This document shows, piece after piece, positions 42,178 through 50,762 of a stretch of 64,000 bases of DNA. Under the pieces are notes generated by a model, which searched no databases, had not been told where the DNA came from, and saw only the letters and a program-made list of their open reading frames with translations. The DNA is from Williamsia sp. 1135 (GTDB taxonomy: Bacteria; Actinomycetota; Actinomycetes; Mycobacteriales; Mycobacteriaceae): the NCBI RefSeq assembly GCF_002095395.1, contig NZ_MJEI01000101.1:112307-176306 (forward strand), in the 5' to 3' direction. The position numbers and the translations under genes were made by a program. Each line of letters starts with the position of its first letter. Position 1 is the first letter of the stretch.

Positions 42178-42375
42178 CATGCCAACGCGATCATTGCCAA
42201 AGCCAAAGCGACCCAGGCGGCAGCAGCTCGACGCGGCCAACACGACGTTGTCAAGAACGCCCAAGCGATCACCGACGACCTCACCGAGAAGCAGGACGTC
42301 GCCGACGCCGCCTCAGAGCGAGTGTCCGAAGCACAAGATCACCTCGACAACCTCCGCCGGCAAGTCGAAGGCTGA
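42178..42375 (+). pseudogene. Remnant of a coiled-coil protein, no start codon
   Basis: An open frame on the plus strand without any start encodes ANAIIAKAKATQAAAARR, then DVVKNAQAITDDLTEKQDVA and a heptad-like SERVSEAQDHLDNLRRQVEG, ending in TGA 42373-42375. The Lys/Gln/Glu-rich composition is protein-like, and an in-frame TGA lies just upstream (42163). An 8-bp hairpin GTTGCGGT/ACCGCAAC (42398-42420) follows. The rest of the 42088-42475 gap shows nothing convincing. Confidence 0.35.
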
Positions 42376-42475
42376 GAGCGGTTCAGCGCGAACCCGAGTT
42401 GCGGTGATGAAGACCGCAACCGCCGTGAGAGGTTCTCCGGGGACCCCGCAAACCTGATCGACCACCACCCGGCTG

Positions 42476-42778
42476 TCATCGACGACGACGCCCACGGGAC
42501 CGCTGCGTGATCGGGTGGCGGTCGCCGTGGACCTCCTCGTCGAACGCGCGCTCCGGATCGTGAGCTCCGCCGCCCAGCGGCCACAGCCGGAACCCTCGGA
42601 GCCATCCGGCGGCCGCGAAGATCTCGTCGAGTGCACGGTCAGCGATCGATGACGTAAGCCCGTCGTGGCGCGGACCCGACGGCCACATCTCGGCAGTCAA
42701 CTCGGCGATCTGATCGATCTCAGCAGTCGTGAACTCCCGGGTATCGCCGAATGTTCTCCCTCGAACTTCACGCGGCAT
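42476..42778 (-). CDS. Small protein after the terminase-like gene
   Basis: 100 aa, MPREVRGRTFGDTREFTTAE followed by IDQIAELTAEMWP. Its ATG overlaps the upstream stop (TGATG), a strong sign of real translation. The first 70 residues look like a folded helical protein; the Arg-rich last 25 look frame-shifted or degenerate. No family recognised. Confidence 0.5.
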   Translation of the reverse strand: MPREVRGRTFGDTREFTTAEIDQIAELTAEMWPSGPRHDGLTSSIADRALDEIFAAAGWLRGFRLWPLGGGAHDPERAFDEEVHGDRHPITQRSRGRRRR

Positions 42779-43149
42779 CAGTACTCACCGGCCCGGCGCG
42801 CCGGGTCCCAACGCGCCGTTGCCGCCTTCAGATGGCGCGAGGACACCTTGGGTCCCGAATCGACCTGAATTTCCGCCATAAACGTGCTGATCTGGCGGTC
42901 CAACGAACGGATCTCCGCACTGATCTTTACCAACATCGCCGGTCGGCCCTCACCTTTGCGCTCCGCATCGAACACCCGACGTAGATCTTCAGCCCGATCG
43001 ACCGTTTGTCCCAGCATATCGAGGGTTTTGATCTCGATTTCGGACCACTCGAGCAGTTTCTTGGACTCCTTCGCAGAGTCGTTCAAGGCCTCATCGAGGT
43101 CGTCGAGGAGACGCCGCCCAGCGGCCGTGCGAGGTCGACGGGGCCCCAT
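42778..43149 (-). CDS. Small terminase subunit-like protein
   Basis: 123 aa from ATG 43149. The basic start is followed by GRRLLDDLDEALNDSAKESKKLLEWSE-like helices, then EIRSLDRQISTFMAEIQV and a terminal SRHLKAATARWDP. This pattern recurs in small terminase subunits of actinobacterial phages and in phiRv-type elements. TerS recognises the packaging site and in satellites redirects helper packaging. No large terminase is present. The assignment is from remembered pattern; a profile search would decide. Confidence 0.5.
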   Translation of the reverse strand: MGPRRPRTAAGRRLLDDLDEALNDSAKESKKLLEWSEIEIKTLDMLGQTVDRAEDLRRVFDAERKGEGRPAMLVKISAEIRSLDRQISTFMAEIQVDSGPKVSSRHLKAATARWDPARRAGEY

Positions 43150-43224
43150 TTTCAGACCCCGATCCCGAGAATTTCGGTTGCAATGCACAGACTGGCAGAC
43201 CCTATGCCTACCGTGCGGTCGTCG

Positions 43225-43256
43225 AGGGGGGCACGGGGGCCTCCCCCCACCCCTCT
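43225..43256. other. G/C-run palindrome upstream of the terminase-like gene, candidate cos/packaging site
   Basis: GAGGGGGGCACGGGGGC followed by CTCCCCCCACCCCTC lies in the 150-nt gap just upstream of the TerS-like start. Phage cos sites often sit beside the small terminase gene and are G/C-run rich. No overhang can be proven from sequence alone. Confidence 0.3.
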
Positions 43257-43299
43257 CTGACCTGCGGTTATGCCGCCGACCTGTACGGTGCTCAGCACT

Positions 43300-43548
43300 C
43301 TAGTCGCGCCACCAGTCGGTCTGTGGTGTGCCGCCGCGGCCTGCGCTTGTGGCTTCGCGTAGTGCGTCGGCTGCGCGCTCCTTGACGGTTTGGTAGTCGC
43401 AGCTGAACCGTGAACTGGTTGAGGCACCAGAATGCAGCGACCCGATCCCTGACGGCGCGAGCGCTGCGCTGACGCGCTCTTCTCGCCCCTCCGATCCGAG
43501 CCTTCGGATCGCAGCGGTCACTTCGCGTTTACGTGCATGTGGACCCAT
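43300..43548 (-). CDS. Hypothetical protein
   Basis: 82 aa, starting MGPHARKREVTAAIRRLGSE. Basic N-terminus, a Ser/Gly-rich middle and a C-terminal helix (TVKERAADALREATSAGR). It starts 1 nt before the end of the preceding coding frame, so it belongs to the same transcript. Function not recognised. Confidence 0.5.
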   Translation of the reverse strand: MGPHARKREVTAAIRRLGSEGREERVSAALAPSGIGSLHSGASTSSRFSCDYQTVKERAADALREATSAGRGGTPQTDWWRD

Positions 43549-44172
43549 CTACTCACTCCCATCGTCCGAGCTATCACCGTCGTCGTCAGTCTGTTTCGCG
43601 AGGAACTCAAGTCGAATGTCCGAGCAGGTTGCGAGTTCGCGTGGCTTGCTGACTCTGAACACGGATGTGTCTGCGAGGTTGACCCCGTCTCCGGTGGGAA
43701 GATCGCTGAGTTGTTCGAGTAGTTCACTCTGTCCGGTGTCTGTTGAGAAGGCGTCGACGACGTCTCGCCATCCCTTGCGGACGGCGACCTGCGCGACAGC
43801 CTGGGCGAGGTAGGTATCGCCGGATTCGCTGGCTCGGTTGTAGACGCGCTGTGCCGCCTCGATGTTCTCGAGTTGGTCGGCGCGGTCCTGGGCGTCGCGC
43901 AGGGCGATCATCGATTGGGGGTCGGGGTTTCCGGAGATGCCGAACAGTCGACGTTGAAGATCGCGGCGTGAGTTTTCGCGTTCGGTGACGGCTTCGTTGC
44001 GCATCTGGTTAACGCGCTGCTTGGCTTCAATGACCGCGCGGGCCATGAGTGATTCCCGGCCGGCTTCGGAATACCGGCGGTCGTCGCGGATGGTGTCGAG
44101 CTTCTTGTTCAGTTCGTCCTGGATGCTCGCGACGCGCTTCTGTGCGGGCGCCCATGCTGCGAGGTTGGCCAT
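43549..44172 (-). CDS. Coiled-coil phage-type protein
   Basis: 207 aa, mostly charged helix: KRVASIQDELNKKLDTIRDD, ARAVIEAKQRVNQMRNEAV and ALRDAQDRADQLENIEAAQ, with an acidic tail DDDGDSSDDGSE. Size and helical build resemble scaffolding or head-associated proteins, but no capsid gene is present. It could instead interact with helper structural proteins. No firm family. Confidence 0.55.
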   Translation of the reverse strand: MANLAAWAPAQKRVASIQDELNKKLDTIRDDRRYSEAGRESLMARAVIEAKQRVNQMRNEAVTERENSRRDLQRRLFGISGNPDPQSMIALRDAQDRADQLENIEAAQRVYNRASESGDTYLAQAVAQVAVRKGWRDVVDAFSTDTGQSELLEQLSDLPTGDGVNLADTSVFRVSKPRELATCSDIRLEFLAKQTDDDGDSSDDGSE

Positions 44173-44185
44173 CTGGTTGTGCTCC

Positions 44186-44611
44186 TTACGCTGCTGTCTG
44201 GCTGACGGGTAGGTGTGTGCGGTTGATGAGCCACCGGTTGCCGTGTCGCTGGGCGGGGAGTCGGCCGGTGGTGATCCATTTGCGGATACCGCGGTCGGTC
44301 ATGCCGAGCTGACGGGCTGCTTCGGTTGTCGTCAACCAACACTCTGAGGGTGACGGTTGGGCAGGCACTGCGGCCAGTTTTGTTCCGGTTCCGGAACGGT
44401 GTGCGAGTGCGGACAGGTGCAGAGCGGCGAGTACCTCATAGGCCAAGGGGTCGGTGTCGCGCATCGCGAGGCGCCGTTCGTGGGCAGTGGTCAGCCCGGC
44501 TTGCTCCTCGAGCCACGCTGCGATGCGGGCCGGCAGAACGACGGAGCCATCGTCGTTGACGTGCCGGGAGATCCGCTCCGACCAGCCTGGGGTTGCGGTG
44601 TTGAACGCCAT
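44186..44611 (-). CDS. Helix-turn-helix (excisionase-family) DNA-binding protein
   Basis: 141 aa. Residues about 90-135 form a MerR/excisionase-like winged helix: WLTTTEAARQLGMTDRGIRK followed by WITTGRLPAQRHGNRWLINR. The N-terminal part (SVVLPARIAAWLEEQAGL, AHERRLAMRDTDPLAYEVLAAL) is helical. It sits 3 nt after the tape measure gene on the same strand, an unusual place for a DNA-binding protein; it may regulate the late region. Confidence 0.7.
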   Translation of the reverse strand: MAFNTATPGWSERISRHVNDDGSVVLPARIAAWLEEQAGLTTAHERRLAMRDTDPLAYEVLAALHLSALAHRSGTGTKLAAVPAQPSPSECWLTTTEAARQLGMTDRGIRKWITTGRLPAQRHGNRWLINRTHLPVSQTAA

Positions 44612-44614
44612 GAC

Positions 44615-47600
44615 TCAGCCCCCGTGCCGCATCGCTTGAATCCTCTGGAACTTGATATAGCGTTGGTGCGCTTCGGATTCCGACTGGTACGTGGGGTTGT
44701 GGTTGATCTGTTCGTAGTGGTTGTGCTGCTCGGTGACGATCCGTTCGCCGCCAGCGAGCGCTCCTGCCATCGCGGGTGCGGGGGCTGGTGTCCCTGCGAA
44801 CAGGTTCTGGATTCGTCCGGCGATTTCGGGCGAGGAGTTGATCGCATCGAGTACGCCACCCGCGCGCAGCGAGCTCTCAAGGTTGGTGATCTTCTCCCCG
44901 TATGTGGCAGCAATGAGGTTCTTGTCCTTGCCTTTTCGTCCACCGACAGTTCCGCCGTTCGCGTACCAGCCCTGGATGTCCCACGCGGCTTTCGCCTTCT
45001 CGGGATCGCCGTAGCGGTCACCGATATACCTGGCACCCGCGAGACCTTGGATGTACGGATCGGGGTTCTCGTCCGGCAGATACTGGTCCTTAGTCGAACC
45101 CAGGAACTGGAACAGCGAGAACGCACCTGACTGCGGGTTCCGGGCGAGCGGATTCCAGCCCGATTCCTTGGTGACGATGAAGTCGGTGGCGTTCCACGGG
45201 GGACCGTCGGCCCAGCCCTTCGGCGCGAACGCTCGCTTCACCGCATCCTTGATCGCATCCCCGGTCGGGGTGAACGCCGCTGCCGGCAAGGCGGGTGGTC
45301 CAGCTGCTTGCGGAGCCGACGTACCGCCGAGGTCCTCACCCTCCTTCGGCAGCTTCGTACCTGGATCGGTCGAGGTCGTCTGGCTGGTGCCGCCGCTCCG
45401 GGGTTGGTTCGCTTCCTGAAGTTTGCTCGCAGCGCCCAGCCAGCCCGGCGAGTCCGACAGCCCGAACATGCCGAGAATGTCCGAGGTGTATCCCTTGACC
45501 AGTGCGCTGGCCGCGGTCCCGAGGTTCTCGGAAATTGACGTGGCGATCTTCTGCTCCGGGGATTGCTCACCGCTGCCCGAGAGTCCGGAACCAGATCCGC
45601 CGCCAGCGCTGAAGTCGCCGTTACCCGCGGGGCCGATCGTCCCGTCCGGACGGATAACGAACCCACCCGGTGCGGCGCCGGGATCCGTCCACGACGGCCC
45701 GACCTTGAAGTGCCGGAAGTCGGTGAAGTTCGGGTTGTCGACGCCCTCGCCCTGGCCATATGCGCCGCCGCCGTGCGGGCCACCCATTTCGACGGGCTTA
45801 CCCGACGGGAGCGTGCCAGCGGTGTGACCACCGCCTTCACCGCCGTTGTACCAGCCGAGACGCAGGTCTCCAGGTCCGCCGCTACCAGATGCAGCGCCCA
45901 TCGCGTCCAGATCGCCCGCCATGGTCGCGGTCGAGAACCGGCCACCGAAGATCGGGAGTCCTGCTGCCAGCCGCGCGAATGCGGACATGGCGCCCGAACA
46001 GTCGCCCCAGTTGACGCCTGCCCAGTCGTACGGAGCGCCCTGCAACGGCCGAGACGCACCGAGCCCACCTTCTGCGAGCTTGTCGAAGTCGTCGACCCGG
46101 ATACCGCCGTCGGCGAACTCCTGGAACTGGGCGCCGAGGAGCTGTCCGGTATGACGCCACAGATCGAGCGACCGATCACGGTTGCGAAGGCCCAGCGGGA
46201 TGTACGCCTCGCCACCAGTCGATCGCTCTCCTGCGGTGACGAACGTCTTCTGAGCGCGCAGGATCTGTGCGTTATGCGGAAGACCCTGAACCACATCGCC
46301 CATCGCATGGAACTCCGCAGCAGCGCCCGGAGTATTCGCGATGGATGTCCCGGTGTTGTAGCTGAGATTGGGGTCCGTTTGATACGTGGGCGTGAGGATG
46401 ACCTGCCGAGGCTTGGCAGTCTTATCAATCTCGCCGTTGACGATCCCCAGCTTCTGCAGAATGATGTCGATCGCCATGTCGACCTTGGGGTTCGACGTCG
46501 TCTGATCGAGAACCTGCAACTCAGACATCGATACGGACTTGCCGTCCAACAGCTTCTGAATCGTCAGGCCGACTTCGGGGCTCACACCGGTGGTGTCGAG
46601 GCCCTGCAGCTGCGCGCGCGCCGCCGAGTCTTTCAGGTCGAACTGGGTCTTATTCAGGTCGAGGTTCGCAACGCCGGTGGTGTTGCCCATAGCGACGAGT
46701 CTGTTGATGACCGCGGCAAGTGCCGGACTCGCACCGTCGTTTGCTTCGATCTTGACGGTCTTGCCGTCGGGCATCGTGGTGATCTCGAAACCCAACTGAC
46801 GCAACTTCTCCCGGGTTGCTTCGGTGACCTGGTCGGACTGGACCTCGATGGTTTTCTGGCCGGGGACGCTGTCGAACATCTCTTTGACGAACCCCAGCTG
46901 CTGGGTCACCTCGTCGGCACCCTGGAGACTGACGAACATGTCGACGGTGGTTCTGTCCAGGCCTATGGTCTCGCCGGCCGCACGGATCTGGTCGGCGGTG
47001 AGCTTGTATTTCCCGGCGAGCAGAGCGAACGCTTCCTCGTTCTTTTGCCAGGCCTCACCCATGTTGCCGTTGTTAGCGGCCACCTCCGCGGTGATATCAC
47101 GGAGTTTCATCAGCTCGTCGAACAACTCGCCGCCGTTACCGGTGGTGGTGTTGATCTCGCCATTCGCCTTGAGGAGTTCGTTGCCGAGGCCCTGGGTTTC
47201 GTCGGCCGCTTCCTTCGTCGACGCGGTGATCTGGCGGATCACTTCGTTGTGCCGAGCTATCGACTCCTGTGCTGTAGCAGCAGGATTGAGCGCATCGAGT
47301 GCCCGCTTGAGCGCCGACGCCTTGTCCTCCGCAGATGCCGTCTCGTCGCGGAACTCGGCCATCGCCGCAGACAACTCGGAGAATCCGGGGGTGAGGCGCT
47401 TCGCCATGTTTTGGTCGGAGAGGAAGTTGTCGCGGAACTCTTGCATTCCGTCGGCGGCCTTCTTGCCGTCCTCGCCGGTCGCGCGGAGCTTCGCAGAGAA
47501 GTCAGCCCAGGTGGCGGTTCCGCCGGTGAGCTTCGCCTCGAGCTGGTCGTTGTCGTAGCCCAGCCCACGGACTGCGTCGGCCATCCGCCCGTAGGCGTCT

Positions 47601-49819
47601 GCAGTCTCGTTGATCTTGGTCTTCTCGACATCGCCGCCGAAGACCTTTGAGAACACGCCACCGTCGATCGGGTTGGCGGTGAGGGTGTCCATGAACGAGC
47701 CGCGCTTCTGCTCCGCAGCATCAAGGGTGGCGAGGTAGGCGTCGATGTTGGCGCCGGCCTTGTCGAGAACCTGATCGTTGACCGCGCCACGCGAATCCAT
47801 CAAAGCCTGCGTGAACGCGGTCTGGCTCGCCTCGAGGTCCTGGACCGACTTGTTGTAGCCCTCCGACGCCGCCTTCGACTTCTGGTACGACGACACCATC
47901 GTGATCGCCAGAATGGCGGCCGCCGCGATCATCACGCCAGACATTCCGCCCAGGGTGTTCACGAGATTCGTTGCGCCCGTTCGCATCGCTGCCATAGCTG
48001 GCGCAACACCGGCGCGCAGTGCACCCGCGAAACCACCCGCTGCAGTCGACGAGTTGATGAACGCGGCCTGCATGTTGCGGAACGTCTGCGAGTTGTTGGT
48101 CAGCGACTGCATCGCTGCGCCGTACGCGCCAATCTGCGGCCGCAGGTTCCGGAAGTCACCAGCCATCGACGTCAGCGACCCACGCATACCGGCGGTCGCC
48201 GCGTTTGCGTTCTGGATCTGCTGAGTCAGGGGAGCGAACGAACTACGGACAGAGCCAATTACGGCAGGGACCATCTTGAACAACAGGAACGCACCGACAA
48301 GCCCGATGACGAGACCCTGGTTGTTGTTCGCGAGATCGGCGACCAGCTGCAGGGTTGGCACAATGCCGACACTCAGAATCGCGGTGGTGGCCTCGACAAC
48401 GGCGAGCAACGATTCCCACGCCGCGAACCCCATCGCTCCAGCCGCTTTGGCGGCGACTTCGGAAAACTGAAGGATGATCGGGCCAAGGTTGGAACCAGCC
48501 TCAGAGAGCTGAGCCCAGATGCCCGCGATGCGGGTGCCCCACTCCTCGATCTTCCCGGACTCAGCCAGGGTGCGGTACGCCCCAGCGATGTCGGAGCCGA
48601 TGCCAGCGAAGAAACTACCGACCTTCGGGCCCGCAGTGGTCGCCATCTCCATGAGCTTGTTGACGAGCCCAGAAGCACCATCAGCGGCACCGATCAGCGG
48701 ACCGTCGATGACGTCATAGATCCCGAGAGACGCAGTCTCCATCGAGTTCTTGAACCGCTCCCAAGCGCCCGGGAGGCCCTGGGTCTTCGCGGCGGCAACC
48801 TCGGCGGCCGACCCCTGACGACCCATGGCGTCGACCATCGCGTCGTAGCCTTCGGAGCCCTGCTGGGCGGCGATACCAGCGATACGCATGGCATCCGACC
48901 CGAAGAGGGTCGCGGTCGCTGCCTGATACTGCTCAGCCGACATCGACTTCGACGCCGTCTCGAGCTCACCGAACAGCTTCGACAGACCAACGAACTTGCC
49001 CTGCGCGTCGTAGACGGTGAGGCCGAGCTCCTCGATTGCGCCCTGAGCCGGGTTGCCCTGGTCCGTGAGCGCCAGGAGCGCGGACTTCAGCAAAGTACCG
49101 GCGTCCGAGCCCTGGATACCGGCGTTCGCCATCATCGCGATCGCGGCCGCGGTGTCCTGCATCGACAGGCCGAACTGGTTCGCTACGGTGCCCGACTGCT
49201 GCAGAGCGGCGGCGACATCGGTGATCTCAGCGGACGACGCGTTCGCGGCGTTCGCAAGGATGTCAGCGGCAGTGCCCGCGAAACTGGCGTTCTGACCGAA
49301 CGCCTGCAGGCTCTGACTTTGGATCGTGGCAGCTGAGGCCGCATCGATCTGCGCGGCGGCCGCAAGCTGCAGGGTCCCGCGCGCAGCCTTCATCGACTGC
49401 TCGACGGTGAAGCCACCCTTGGCCAACTCCACCATCGCCGATGCCGCGTCGGTCGCCGAAGTGGCCGGCAAGCTGGTGTCGTTCGCGAGGTCCTTCGCGG
49501 CCTCGGACACATCACGCATCTGCGCCGCAGACGCCCGCGACACCGCCTGCATGGTGTTCATCGAGTTCGTGAACGTGTTGCCGGTCGATACGACCGCACC
49601 CAGGGCGGCGGTCAGACCACCAATGCCCGCCAGCCGGAGCATGCTCGGGCCGACTTTCCGGACGGCGCCCTGCAGTCCATTCGCGAACCGGTTACCAGCG
49701 TCCTGTCCTGCCCGGTCAGCGCCGCGGGACGCCTGCCCCAGAGCGGCGTTGATCCCGCGGGGAATCTGACTAGTTTCTGGAACAATGCTTAAATAAGCAG
49801 TTCCAATTTCGATCGCCAT
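44615..49819 (-). CDS. Tail tape measure protein with two peptidoglycan-hydrolase-like domains
   Basis: 1734 aa, the largest gene here. The N-terminal TP901-type core (about 80-400) contains AAKDLANDTSLPATSATDAA and MVELAKGGFTVEQSMKAARG. Alternating helices and hydrophobic segments fill 430-700, and Ala/Gln-rich coiled regions follow. Near 1273 is DCSG with a His near 1332 (GGGHTAG), as in NlpC/P60-type peptidases. Near 1551 is KESGWNPLARNPQSGAFSLFQF, a lytic-transglycosylase (SLT) signature with catalytic Glu. It fixes siphovirus tail length and helps wall penetration. No other tail gene is present. Confidence 0.93.
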   Translation of the reverse strand: MAIEIGTAYLSIVPETSQIPRGINAALGQASRGADRAGQDAGNRFANGLQGAVRKVGPSMLRLAGIGGLTAALGAVVSTGNTFTNSMNTMQAVSRASAAQMRDVSEAAKDLANDTSLPATSATDAASAMVELAKGGFTVEQSMKAARGTLQLAAAAQIDAASAATIQSQSLQAFGQNASFAGTAADILANAANASSAEITDVAAALQQSGTVANQFGLSMQDTAAAIAMMANAGIQGSDAGTLLKSALLALTDQGNPAQGAIEELGLTVYDAQGKFVGLSKLFGELETASKSMSAEQYQAATATLFGSDAMRIAGIAAQQGSEGYDAMVDAMGRQGSAAEVAAAKTQGLPGAWERFKNSMETASLGIYDVIDGPLIGAADGASGLVNKLMEMATTAGPKVGSFFAGIGSDIAGAYRTLAESGKIEEWGTRIAGIWAQLSEAGSNLGPIILQFSEVAAKAAGAMGFAAWESLLAVVEATTAILSVGIVPTLQLVADLANNNQGLVIGLVGAFLLFKMVPAVIGSVRSSFAPLTQQIQNANAATAGMRGSLTSMAGDFRNLRPQIGAYGAAMQSLTNNSQTFRNMQAAFINSSTAAGGFAGALRAGVAPAMAAMRTGATNLVNTLGGMSGVMIAAAAILAITMVSSYQKSKAASEGYNKSVQDLEASQTAFTQALMDSRGAVNDQVLDKAGANIDAYLATLDAAEQKRGSFMDTLTANPIDGGVFSKVFGGDVEKTKINETADAYGRMADAVRGLGYDNDQLEAKLTGGTATWADFSAKLRATGEDGKKAADGMQEFRDNFLSDQNMAKRLTPGFSELSAAMAEFRDETASAEDKASALKRALDALNPAATAQESIARHNEVIRQITASTKEAADETQGLGNELLKANGEINTTTGNGGELFDELMKLRDITAEVAANNGNMGEAWQKNEEAFALLAGKYKLTADQIRAAGETIGLDRTTVDMFVSLQGADEVTQQLGFVKEMFDSVPGQKTIEVQSDQVTEATREKLRQLGFEITTMPDGKTVKIEANDGASPALAAVINRLVAMGNTTGVANLDLNKTQFDLKDSAARAQLQGLDTTGVSPEVGLTIQKLLDGKSVSMSELQVLDQTTSNPKVDMAIDIILQKLGIVNGEIDKTAKPRQVILTPTYQTDPNLSYNTGTSIANTPGAAAEFHAMGDVVQGLPHNAQILRAQKTFVTAGERSTGGEAYIPLGLRNRDRSLDLWRHTGQLLGAQFQEFADGGIRVDDFDKLAEGGLGASRPLQGAPYDWAGVNWGDCSGAMSAFARLAAGLPIFGGRFSTATMAGDLDAMGAASGSGGPGDLRLGWYNGGEGGGHTAGTLPSGKPVEMGGPHGGGAYGQGEGVDNPNFTDFRHFKVGPSWTDPGAAPGGFVIRPDGTIGPAGNGDFSAGGGSGSGLSGSGEQSPEQKIATSISENLGTAASALVKGYTSDILGMFGLSDSPGWLGAASKLQEANQPRSGGTSQTTSTDPGTKLPKEGEDLGGTSAPQAAGPPALPAAAFTPTGDAIKDAVKRAFAPKGWADGPPWNATDFIVTKESGWNPLARNPQSGAFSLFQFLGSTKDQYLPDENPDPYIQGLAGARYIGDRYGDPEKAKAAWDIQGWYANGGTVGGRKGKDKNLIAATYGEKITNLESSLRAGGVLDAINSSPEIAGRIQNLFAGTPAPAPAMAGALAGGERIVTEQHNHYEQINHNPTYQSESEAHQRYIKFQRIQAMRHGG

Positions 49820-49968
49820 CAGGCGCGCACCTCGGAAGAGGTTACGGCGGTGAATAGTTCACGCTCAGATGGCGGTCTTACCCGACGGACGAGGTTGAGG
49901 AACTCCTCAGTCGACAGCTCCCGGATGGTCTGTTCCATCCCGAGTCGCAAGTAGTCGGTCTCGGACAT
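49819..49968 (-). CDS. Small protein directly upstream of the tape measure gene
   Basis: 49 aa: MSETDYLRLGMEQTIRELST, then EEFLNLVRRVRPPSERELFT and AVTSSEVRA. The stop overlaps the tape measure ATG as TGATG, and the start lies inside the preceding HTH gene in another frame. An internal ATG at 49938 would give 39 aa. Position alone recalls tail assembly chaperones, but the sequence is too short to assign. Confidence 0.5.
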   Translation of the reverse strand: MSETDYLRLGMEQTIRELSTEEFLNLVRRVRPPSERELFTAVTSSEVRA

Positions 49969-50308
49969 CTCGAATAGCCTTCGCGGTCGCGTATTCGGCG
50001 ACTGTTCGCCTCCGAAAGACCCACGAGCTGTTGACCTGAACGCCGTCGAGATCCTGATGGATCTGTCTGACTCGACGCGGTGTGCATCCGAGGATTGCTG
50101 CCGCTTCGTCGGGCCCGATCAAGGGGTCTGCAACCAATTCTGTTTCAGCGCAACTGATTCCCCTTCCGGTACCGGAAATGCCCAGCAAGAGACGCTCTAA
50201 CAGAATCACATCGATCGGTATTTCCTTGCGCTCCAGCATCCGCCTGGCGACCATGTCGGATACGGCATACAGAGCGGCATCGACCTGGCGCGGTGTCAGC
50301 TCGGCCAT
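49907..50308 (-). CDS. Helix-turn-helix DNA-binding protein
   Basis: 133 aa. The N-terminal helical part is AELTPRQVDAALYAVSDMVA; the C-terminal half is an excisionase/AlpA-like wHTH, LIGPDEAAAILGCTPRRVRQIHQDLDG then WVFRRRTVAEYATAKA. Its ATG overlaps the previous stop (TGATG). Probably a regulator within the element. Confidence 0.65.
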   Translation of the reverse strand: MAELTPRQVDAALYAVSDMVARRMLERKEIPIDVILLERLLLGISGTGRGISCAETELVADPLIGPDEAAAILGCTPRRVRQIHQDLDGVQVNSSWVFRRRTVAEYATAKAIRDVRDRLLATRDGTDHPGAVD

Positions 50309-50604
50309 CAGGGAAGCGGATCGAGGAACACGTCGGCGCCCTCGGCGACCATGTAGTGGCCTGCGCGGCGGGCCCACCAATCGAACGCGATAAGAAGGTT
50401 GTCGCTGTTCGTGTGGGCGGAACCTTCCTGATATCTCCGGCGCATGCGTTGCTTCCACTCCTCTGGCCACTCGGCAACCTGGGTGGCATCTTCGGCGTAG
50501 TGGTCGGCGAACTCAGCCAGCGGTACGCCGATCATCAGGGACAGGAAGTTCATCGAAAACGCGACCTCGCCATCGGAGTCGATCGTGACCAGCAGCCGTC
50601 TCAT
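50308..50604 (-). CDS. Small element protein, paralogue of 53208-53528
   Basis: 98 aa, MRRLLVTIDSDGEVAFSMNF onward. The segment WKQRMRRRYQEGSAHTNSDN followed by LLIAFDWWARRAG aligns with the C-terminal half of the gene at 53208 (MKQGRRRAREAMAHTGSNDM, LSALRYWARKKG). Both also share an LSL-L/I-GV helix before it. Function unknown. ATGA overlap with the upstream 53-aa gene. Confidence 0.6.
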   Translation of the reverse strand: MRRLLVTIDSDGEVAFSMNFLSLMIGVPLAEFADHYAEDATQVAEWPEEWKQRMRRRYQEGSAHTNSDNLLIAFDWWARRAGHYMVAEGADVFLDPLP

Positions 50605-50762
50605 ACGATGCCGATCATGGGCGGTGTCTCGTCGGGTAGCGAAGCGCGTAGGCGCCGGCCGCGGGACTTCGCGCGGTGGGTGGGCCACTCGTCGCCGCGG
50701 CGACCGAATCGGCTCACGTCAGGGCAGGCTGCTCGGAACCGACGACCGATGTCCTCGATCAC
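50601..50762 (-). CDS. 53-aa basic protein
   Basis: Encodes MIEDIGRRFRAACPDVSRFG, then RRGDEWPTHRAKSRGRRLRA and SLPDETPPMIGIV. GTG 50762 overlaps the WhiB-like stop (GTGA) and follows AAGGAG at good distance; its own stop overlaps the next ATG. Being held between two coupled genes supports reality. No family recognised. Confidence 0.5.
   Translation of the reverse strand: MIEDIGRRFRAACPDVSRFGRRGDEWPTHRAKSRGRRLRASLPDETPPMIGIV

Noticed and set aside
49907..49968. Tail assembly chaperone with frameshift before the tape measure
   Set aside because: The upstream gene is a clear HTH protein and the 49-aa gene has no chaperone features; only position suggests it.
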